From JAEUKA01 sp035328405 (lineage in GTDB: Bacteria > Myxococcota_A > Polyangia > Palsa-1104 > JAEUJZ01), in the NCBI GenBank assembly GCA_035328405.1, contig DAOLIT010000009.1:30906-94905 (forward strand): a stretch of 64,000 nucleotides of DNA. Reading direction: 5' to 3'. The notes below the pieces were generated by a model. The model searched no databases and was not told where the DNA came from. It worked only from the letters and a program-made list of their open reading frames with translations. A program made the position numbers and the translations under genes. Of the stretch, positions 58,267 to 64,000 are shown in pieces. Position 1 is the stretch's first letter; the number at the start of each line of letters is the position of its first letter.

Positions 58267-60606
58267 ATGTTTGGTTTGTTTCGTCGCTGTTTCTTTGTTG
58301 CCGTGCTGCTTTGGGGCGGGGCCTGCAACTTGCCGAATTACGGAAAGCAGGACTTGGGGAATGGGGGCGAAAACAGCGAGGAAGATGCTTCGTCGTCGAA
58401 AGGTGCGTGTGCGACGTTGCCTGAGCCAGCAGCGGATGCGACGTGTTCGGTGTCCGTTCGCTACGTTCCCAAAAGTTCGGTGAGCAAAGTGGCGCTGGCG
58501 GGCGAATGGAATGGATGGAGCACGACGGCGCAGCCTCTGAGCGGACCTGATGCGTCGGGGGCCTACACGTTGCAGCTTTCTCTTAAGCCGGGCGTGTGGG
58601 GTTACAAATTTGTCGAGGACGATGCGACGTGGGTGCTGGACCCTCGGAATCCGTATCGAAAATACGTCGGTGGGACAGAAAATTCGGGCCTGCGCGTCGA
58701 GGATTGTTTTCGACCGGGTTTGTACGTGGTGCCCGGTTCATTTCGCGTGACGCGCTCGGAAAGCGGGCGGGGCGAGGCTGTGGCAAAAATCGGCGTGCGG
58801 TCTGCGGCGAATGCACAAGTGCAGGGTGTTTGTCAAGTTCAATCATCAATTCGCAAACCGGACAGCGTGTTGTCGAGTCCTCTTGGGTCTTTGTCGCCCT
58901 CGGAATTGCAAATCGCGCCGGATGGACAAAGCGCGGCATTGAAACTGAGCGACCTTCCCGACGGAAAATATCTGGTTTCGCTTGTGCCCGTGGCGGGTGG
59001 AAAAGAAGGCGAACGCTTGCTTCTTCCGTTTTGGGTGGAACCCGAAGCGTTCCGATTTTCGGACACGCCGCTGTACATGGCGATGACGGATCGATTTGTG
59101 GATGGCGACGGAAAGAATCCGGGTTTTGTTGCGGGTGTTCGCAAAGAAGCCAATTTTCAGGGAGGCGATCTCGCGGGCGTCACACAGCAAATCGAAAGCG
59201 GGTATTTCGACAGCCTCGGGGTACGCGCGCTGTGGTTGAGTCCGTTTTACGAGCAGCCTCCGTCGGCAAACATGGACCAAAGTGGGAAGTACGGGGTCGC
59301 TGCGTATCACGGGTATTGGCCGGTGCGGTCTCGGAAAGTAGACGACAGTTTGGGGGGCGAGGAGGCGCTACAAAAATTGGTGCAAGCCGCGCACCGACGA
59401 GGAATCCGGGTTCTCATGGACGCGGTTCTGAACCACGTTCACGAGCAACACGAGTATTTCCAAGACCCGCAAAAGCGCGCGTGGTTTCGGACGGGGTGCA
59501 TTTGTGGTTCGCCGGGCTGCGATTGGACGGAAAAGCGATTGTCTTGTTTGTTTGCGTCGTACATGCCGGACATCGACTGGACGGTGACGGACGCGTCGGA
59601 GCAGTTTATCGACGACACGATGTATTGGCTGGAGCACTTTGATTTGGATGGTCTTCGCGTCGATGCGGTGAAGCATGTCGAGGACGCGGCGGTGTTGAAT
59701 CTGACCGCGCGGATTCGTCAGCGGTTTGAGCAAGCGGGGACGCGGTATTTTTTGCTCGGCGAGACGGCGATGGGGTGGCGCGACGGCGACGTGAAAGCCA
59801 ATCGAGAAGAGTACGACACGATCAAGCGGTACATGGGTGAGTTTGGGTTGGATGGGCAGTTCGATTTTGTGTGGCACCACGCGAATGCTTATCGGGTGTT
59901 CGCGTACGACGAGAAGCGTTTTGTCCATTTGGATTTTTGGACGCGCGCGAGTCTTTCGGAATTTCAGGGCAGCACGATGGTGAATTACGTGGGCAGCCAC
60001 GACACGAGTCGGTTTGCGTCGCTGTGTACGTATCGAGATCCGGCGGCGGGTTCGACGTGGGATCGAAGCATCGCGTACAACAAGTGGGACAAACTTCCGG
60101 TGCAGCCTCCCGACGAGGAACCGTATGATCGGCAATGGCTCTCGTCGCTTGTGCTGTATACGTTGCCGGGCATGCCGCTTTTGTATTACGGCGACGAATA
60201 CGGCGAATTTGGCGGCGGGGACCCGGACAATCGGCACATGTTGCGTGCAGGGACGCAGCTTTCGGGAAGCGAGGCAAAACAGCTTACGCGGATGCGCAAG
60301 CTCATGAGTGTGCGGCAAACGCTGCGGGGTTTGCGGCGCGGCTCGTATGTTCCGGCGCTGGTGTCGGAGGATGTCCTCGCGTTTGGTCGCCCGGATGGAG
60401 ATGTAAGACAAGGTGCGTTGGTTGTTCTGAACCGGCTGTCTGTTGCATCGACGACGCAAGTGCCGATTCCGTCGGAAATGGGCTTTGCAGTTGGGGCCGA
60501 ACTTGTGGACACACTGAGCGGTCAGACGTTTGTGGTTCCGGCGGCAGGTGGTCGTTTGTCCGTGACGGTGCCCGCTCGGGGCGGCGTGGTGTTGTCGTTG
60601 AAATAG
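58267..60606 (+). CDS. Lipid-anchored GH13 alpha-amylase with CBM48-like domain
   Basis: 779 residues from the ATG at 58267, with AAGGAG upstream. Lipobox LWGGA-C. A CBM48-like module at about 60-130 (SKVALAGEWNGWSTTAQPLS, GVWGYKFVEDDATWVLDP) binds glycogen or branched glucans. The GH13 barrel shows region I DAVLNH, region II GLRVDAVKH (nucleophile Asp), region III GETAMG (acid/base Glu) and region IV YVGSHDTSR. Region IV normally reads NHD; here Ser replaces Asn while the catalytic Asp stays. The barrel also carries an inserted Cys cluster (GCICGSPGCDW). It should hydrolyse alpha-1,4-glucans at the cell surface or periplasm, as part of a set with the CBM21-like lipoprotein. Confidence 0.93.
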   Translation: MFGLFRRCFFVAVLLWGGACNLPNYGKQDLGNGGENSEEDASSSKGACATLPEPAADATCSVSVRYVPKSSVSKVALAGEWNGWSTTAQPLSGPDASGAYTLQLSLKPGVWGYKFVEDDATWVLDPRNPYRKYVGGTENSGLRVEDCFRPGLYVVPGSFRVTRSESGRGEAVAKIGVRSAANAQVQGVCQVQSSIRKPDSVLSSPLGSLSPSELQIAPDGQSAALKLSDLPDGKYLVSLVPVAGGKEGERLLLPFWVEPEAFRFSDTPLYMAMTDRFVDGDGKNPGFVAGVRKEANFQGGDLAGVTQQIESGYFDSLGVRALWLSPFYEQPPSANMDQSGKYGVAAYHGYWPVRSRKVDDSLGGEEALQKLVQAAHRRGIRVLMDAVLNHVHEQHEYFQDPQKRAWFRTGCICGSPGCDWTEKRLSCLFASYMPDIDWTVTDASEQFIDDTMYWLEHFDLDGLRVDAVKHVEDAAVLNLTARIRQRFEQAGTRYFLLGETAMGWRDGDVKANREEYDTIKRYMGEFGLDGQFDFVWHHANAYRVFAYDEKRFVHLDFWTRASLSEFQGSTMVNYVGSHDTSRFASLCTYRDPAAGSTWDRSIAYNKWDKLPVQPPDEEPYDRQWLSSLVLYTLPGMPLLYYGDEYGEFGGGDPDNRHMLRAGTQLSGSEAKQLTRMRKLMSVRQTLRGLRRGSYVPALVSEDVLAFGRPDGDVRQGALVVLNRLSVASTTQVPIPSEMGFAVGAELVDTLSGQTFVVPAAGGRLSVTVPARGGVVLSLK

Positions 60607-60662
60607 TACGAAGTAGCGAAAAACGAACAAGCCTGGGCGGTTTTGATAGCCTGAAGGACATC

Positions 60663-61991
60663 ATGCTGGCGGCTTGTGTTTCTCGACGAGCGGCGTTTTT
60701 GGAGCGCCTGCCTACGAATGCTTGCGCGGTGCTGTTTTCGGGCCGTGAAGTGCGTCGCAACGCGGAAAATGCGCATCGGTTTCGGCCCTCGTCGGATTTT
60801 TGGTTTTTGACGGGTTTTTCGGAGCCGGACGCGGTGGCGGTGTTCACGCCGGGAAAAGACCGACGTTTCACGCTGTTTTGTCGGCCCAGGGACAGGCGGG
60901 CGGAGGTCTGGTCAGGGCATCGCACGGGCCTCGAGGGCGCGACGGAACTATATGGCGCGGACCAGGCCTTCGATGTCGCGGAACTTCCGAAACGGCTGTT
61001 CGAGTTGTTCAACGGCTGCGAAGAAGTGCATTTCCTGGTCGGAGAACGCAGCGAATACGATGAATTGGTCGGGCGGACGATCGCGCAGCTTCGACGAAGC
61101 GAACGCGACGGAAGTCGTGCTCCGGGTCGCATTGTGGATTTGAATCGGACGCTGCACGAGCTGCGGGTGCAAAAAGACGAAGCGGCGGTGTTGTGCCTGC
61201 GAAAAAGTTGCCAGGTCACGGTCGAGGCGCACGTCTTGGCGATGCGGGCTTGCGTCGCGGGCAAACGCGAGTACGAAATCGAGGCGCTCATCGACTATGC
61301 TTTCCGACGGCGAAATGGCCTGCCCGGTTTTCAGAGCATCGTCGCCTCGGGAAAAAATGCGACGACGCTTCATTACGTGTCGTGTAACGACGAACTTCAG
61401 GCGGGCCAGATGTTTTTGGCGGACGCGGGTTGCGAGTTGGATGGTTTTACGGGCGACGTGACGCGCTCGTATCCGATTCCGTTGGCGGGGCAAAAAGCGA
61501 GTTTTTCAAAAGAACAGCGGCAGCTTTACGACATCGTGCTCGACGCACAACTGGCGGCGATCGCGGCGGTGAGGCCGGGCGTCACGATCGAGGAGCTTCA
61601 CACGCTCACTTGTCATCGTTTGGCGTCGGGGCTGTGCGCGTTGGGTCTTTTGCCGGGCGATCCGGCGAGCGCGGTCGAGACGGGTGCGCTGTTGCGCTTT
61701 TTTCCGCATCGGTCGAATCACTTTTTGGGCTTGGATGTTCACGACGCAGGTCGGTACTTTCCCGGCGGAGAAGCGCGGCCTCTTTTGTCGGGAACGGTGC
61801 TGACGGTGGAGCCGGGTTTGTACATTCAACCGGACGACGCGCTGGGCCCTGCGTGGCGTGGTATCGGGATTCGCATCGAGGACGACATTTTGATCACCGC
61901 GACCGGGCACGAGGTGCTGACGGCGGATTTGCCGAAACAGCCAGAGGAATTGCTCAAACTCGTCGGTGCGGGTGTCACGCTGTTCGTCTAA
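60663..61991 (+). CDS. pepP: Xaa-Pro aminopeptidase (M24B)
   Basis: 442 residues from the ATG at 60663, with GAAGGA upstream. The enzyme removes N-terminal residues before proline in the cytoplasm. The N-terminal PepP domain (HRFRPSSDFWFLTGFSEPDA) and the C-terminal pita-bread domain are complete. The metal ligands are visible as LADAGCELDGFTGDVTRSYP (two Asp), HFLGLDVHDAG (His), TVEPGLYI (Glu) and IRIEDDILIT (Glu). The start is set by homology, since upstream sequence in frame lies inside the amylase gene. It follows the amylase by 56 bp and precedes the START-domain gene by 29 bp. Confidence 0.93.
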   Translation: MLAACVSRRAAFLERLPTNACAVLFSGREVRRNAENAHRFRPSSDFWFLTGFSEPDAVAVFTPGKDRRFTLFCRPRDRRAEVWSGHRTGLEGATELYGADQAFDVAELPKRLFELFNGCEEVHFLVGERSEYDELVGRTIAQLRRSERDGSRAPGRIVDLNRTLHELRVQKDEAAVLCLRKSCQVTVEAHVLAMRACVAGKREYEIEALIDYAFRRRNGLPGFQSIVASGKNATTLHYVSCNDELQAGQMFLADAGCELDGFTGDVTRSYPIPLAGQKASFSKEQRQLYDIVLDAQLAAIAAVRPGVTIEELHTLTCHRLASGLCALGLLPGDPASAVETGALLRFFPHRSNHFLGLDVHDAGRYFPGGEARPLLSGTVLTVEPGLYIQPDDALGPAWRGIGIRIEDDILITATGHEVLTADLPKQPEELLKLVGAGVTLFV

Positions 61992-62020
61992 AGTGAAGCG
62001 ATTTTCTGTTGGAGAATGAA

Positions 62021-62863
62021 ATGGATCGAGAAACTGTGTCGGTATCGTTTTTGCGTCGTTCTGTGTGGGCTGGATTTGCGACGACGCTGTGCTTTCTGTG
62101 GGGTGGAATTGCGCGGGGGTCTGAGCACGGTGCGGTGGGTCCGTGGGAGCTGGTTCGCAACGATGCGGGAGTCGAAGTCTATCGACGCATCGTCGGAAAT
62201 TCTCCGCTGCACGAGTTTCAGGGAACGGGCGTCATCGAATCGCCGATCACGGCGGTGCTCGCGGTGCTGGACGACGCGGAGCATCGGCTGGAATGGATGG
62301 ATCAGGCGGTGGCGCAGCAGCTCATCAGTCGGTCGGGGGATCGGGACCAGACGTTTTATACGCGGACGGGGGCACCGTGGCCGGTGTCGGATCGGGACTC
62401 GGTGGTTCGAGCGGTGACGACGGTGGATGCCAAGGCGAAAGTGGTGAAGGTGGACATGCACTCAGTGGATCATCCCGAGTGGCCGGCGAAAAAGGGCGTC
62501 GTGCGGATGCCACACCTGTGCGGGCATTGGTATTTGTGGCCGACCAACGGTGGCAAGTGGACGCGGGTGGAATACCAAGTCCACGCCGATCCGGGAGGCT
62601 CGCTGCCGACGTACATCATCAATCAGGTGTCGAAGAAAATCCCTCACAACACGATTACGGGGATACAGCGGCAAGTCCAGCGACGGAAGTACCCGGAGTA
62701 TGAGCAAAAACTCATGAAAATGCCGGAATACCAGTTGTTTCTGCCGGTTTCGGCGCAAAACGCGGCGCAACCGGGTCCTCCGGCGGCATTCGGGGTGGCG
62801 GGCTCTTCGTCGCTTGCGGGGAAACCGGCAGGGGCGGTGCAGGTGGGCGGGGGAGGCACATGA
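62021..62863 (+). CDS. Exported START-domain lipid-transfer-like protein
   Basis: 280 residues from the ATG at 62021, with GGAG 6 bp upstream. An N-terminal signal or anchor (FATTLCFLWGGIARGSE) precedes a START/SRPBCC domain of about 185 residues: WELVRNDAGVEVYRRIVGNS, then TRTGAPWPVSDRDSVVRAVT, WYLWPTNGGKWTRVEYQVHA and DPGGSLPTYIINQVSKKIP. This is a clear START pattern (hydrophobic cavity for lipids). The C-terminal 50 residues are Gly/Ala/Pro-rich. The stop overlaps the start of the epimerase gene by 4 bp (ATGA), so the two are co-translated. A lipid-binding or periplasmic transport role is inferred. Confidence 0.85.
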   Translation: MDRETVSVSFLRRSVWAGFATTLCFLWGGIARGSEHGAVGPWELVRNDAGVEVYRRIVGNSPLHEFQGTGVIESPITAVLAVLDDAEHRLEWMDQAVAQQLISRSGDRDQTFYTRTGAPWPVSDRDSVVRAVTTVDAKAKVVKVDMHSVDHPEWPAKKGVVRMPHLCGHWYLWPTNGGKWTRVEYQVHADPGGSLPTYIINQVSKKIPHNTITGIQRQVQRRKYPEYEQKLMKMPEYQLFLPVSAQNAAQPGPPAAFGVAGSSSLAGKPAGAVQVGGGGT

Positions 62864-63999
62864 AGCGGCGCGCGTGGCTCGGGTGGATGGGGACGGCGGG
62901 GACGGCGGGGATGGCGGGGATGGCGATGGCGTTTGCGAGCCGCGCGAAAGCCGAGCCGGCGCGCAGCGGGGCGACGTTGGGGACGGTGGTCGAGATGCAG
63001 GTGGTCAGGTTGCACCTTCGGCATACGTGGACGACGGTGATGTCGAGCAGTGAGTTTCGAGACGTGGTCCGGGTGCAGATTTCTCGCGATGGCGTGACGG
63101 GACTTGGGGAGGGCGCGCCGATTCCGCGCTATCGGGAAACGGCGACCTCGGCGCTGCGGGCGTTGCAGTCGGTGCGGTCGCTGGTCGAGCAGTCCGATCC
63201 GATGCTGCATGTCTCGCTGCTTCAAAAAATCCAGCGTCGGCTTCCGGGAGAATGGGCGGCGAAAGCGGCATTGTCCGGGGCGCTGGCGGATTGGGTGGGA
63301 AAACGATTGGGAGTGCCGCTGCACCGGTATTTCGGGCTGGATGCGGACGCCACGCCCGTGACGACGCTTTCCATCGGGATGGACACGCCGGAAATGACCC
63401 AGAAAAAAGTGCAGGAAGCGGCGGATTTTCCAGTGCTGAAAATCAAACTGGGTTTGAACCACGACGAGGAAACGATTGCGGCGATCCGAAAAGTGACGCA
63501 AAAACCGCTGCGCGTGGACGTGAACGAAGGGTGGAAAAGCAAAGAAATCGCGGCGCGGAAATTGGATGTTTTGGCAAAACAGGGCGTGGAACTGGTGGAA
63601 CAACCGTTGCCGGCGGCGATGCTGGCCGAGGCGAAGTGGTTGAAGACGCGGTCTCCCGTGCCGATTTTTGCGGACGAAAGTTGTTTGGCGTCGTCGGACA
63701 TTCCGCGCATCGCGGACACGTGCCACGGGGTGAACATCAAGCTGGACAAGTGCGGCGGTGTGTTTGAGGCACGCAACATGATTGCGGTCGCTCGGGCGCA
63801 CGGGTTGCGCGTGATGCTCGGGTGCATGGTGTCGAGTTCGGTGTCGATTGCGGCGGCGGCGCATCTATCGCCGCTGGCAGATGTGGCGGACTTGGATGGT
63901 TTTTTGCTGATTCAGAACGACACACACGAATCGGTCGGGACGCGGCGGGGGAAATTGATTCTGTCGGATCGGCCCGGTTTGGGCCTGGTACCGCGCTAG
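62860..63999 (+). CDS. Tat-exported dipeptide epimerase (enolase superfamily)
   Basis: 379 residues. The N-terminus MKRRAWLGWMGTAGTAGMAG carries a twin-arginine pattern with a hydrophobic Gly/Ala stretch, so the enzyme is probably exported folded. The muconate-lactonizing/L-Ala-D/L-Glu epimerase active site is complete: KIKLG (catalytic KxK), VDVNEGW (metal Asp), VEQPL (Glu), FADES (Asp) and NIKLDKCGG (second Lys). Such enzymes epimerise dipeptides from peptidoglycan, such as L-Ala-D-Glu. Export by Tat is unusual for this family, which is mostly cytoplasmic. The ATG overlaps the START-gene stop. The gene is complete, with the stop 1 bp before the window end. Confidence 0.9.
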   Translation: MKRRAWLGWMGTAGTAGMAGMAMAFASRAKAEPARSGATLGTVVEMQVVRLHLRHTWTTVMSSSEFRDVVRVQISRDGVTGLGEGAPIPRYRETATSALRALQSVRSLVEQSDPMLHVSLLQKIQRRLPGEWAAKAALSGALADWVGKRLGVPLHRYFGLDADATPVTTLSIGMDTPEMTQKKVQEAADFPVLKIKLGLNHDEETIAAIRKVTQKPLRVDVNEGWKSKEIAARKLDVLAKQGVELVEQPLPAAMLAEAKWLKTRSPVPIFADESCLASSDIPRIADTCHGVNIKLDKCGGVFEARNMIAVARAHGLRVMLGCMVSSSVSIAAAAHLSPLADVADLDGFLLIQNDTHESVGTRRGKLILSDRPGLGLVPR

Positions 64000-64000
64000 T

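Noticed and set aside
59368..60630. 420-codon minus-strand open frame over the amylase gene
   Set aside because: Antisense shadow of the GH13 barrel; no motif.
62644..63864. 406-codon minus-strand open frame
   Set aside because: Antisense to the epimerase gene, which has an intact active site; extremely Arg/His-rich.

Overview
The window reads as a chromosomal scaffold from a Gram-negative, diderm bacterium. It carries a TonB-dependent receptor, two OmpA-type proteins, another beta-barrel, many lipoboxes and a thermolysin-like exported protease. FHA-domain proteins, an AgmX/PglI-type C-terminal domain, VCBS-type surface lipoproteins, a PilZ-like protein and loose shell-protein genes point to Myxococcota or a near relative. 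That placement is inferred from domain content, not from a marker-gene tree. Base composition is moderately G+C rich by eye, apart from one clearly A+T-richer gene at 16.7-18.2 kb. Two runs of exactly 100 N (12666-12765 and 25746-25845) show that this is a gapped draft scaffold.

Layout. 0-4 kb: a minus-strand operon of an FHA protein fused to a CpaF-like secretion ATPase with a ruined P-loop, a double-FHA membrane protein and a partial SMI1/KNR4-like gene. 4-10 kb: a small exported protein, a radical SAM/SPASM protein, a hemerythrin-like protein, and two coupled OmpA proteins carrying unusual Cys-Thr-Pro-Gly repeats. 10-14 kb: a frameshifted VCBS-type lipoprotein, an assembly gap with a gene remnant, and a coupled TPR/lipoprotein pair. 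14-19 kb: a lipoprotein, an OPA-type MFS transporter, an HTH protein fused to an EgtD-like methyltransferase, and a secreted esterase. 19-26 kb: a 14-repeat WD40 protein diverging from a lipoprotein/TonB-receptor pair. 26-31 kb: small exported proteins, an M4 metalloprotease and a large P-loop ATPase.

31-34 kb holds a housekeeping chain, zapA, 5-formyl-THF cyclo-ligase and RNase Y, joined by GTGA overlaps. 34-43 kb: a PilZ-like protein, PBP4-type carboxypeptidase, peptide-binding lipoprotein, beta-propeller-like lipoprotein, CoxE-type VWA protein, a conserved exported protein and a small dihaem cytochrome. 43-45.4 kb: a flavin/[2Fe-2S] reductase with its likely partner, a ferritin-like diiron protein, behind a palindromic site. 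metG follows.

47.9-49.9 kb is the most striking region: a small basic repeat protein and four consecutive, divergent EutN/CcmL (BMC-P) microcompartment vertex genes, with no hexameric shell gene and no recognisable cargo enzyme in the window. Then come a beta-barrel protein, a STAS-like protein, an AgmX-type protein, MarC and tRNA-Thr(CGT).

54-64 kb: a lipoprotein with CBM21-like modules, a sulfatase-fold lipoprotein with Thr where sulfatases have Cys, and a lipid-anchored GH13 amylase. These three plausibly work on alpha-glucans or phospho-glycans at the cell surface. Xaa-Pro aminopeptidase, a START-domain protein and a Tat-exported dipeptide epimerase, the last two overlapping by 4 bp, close the window.
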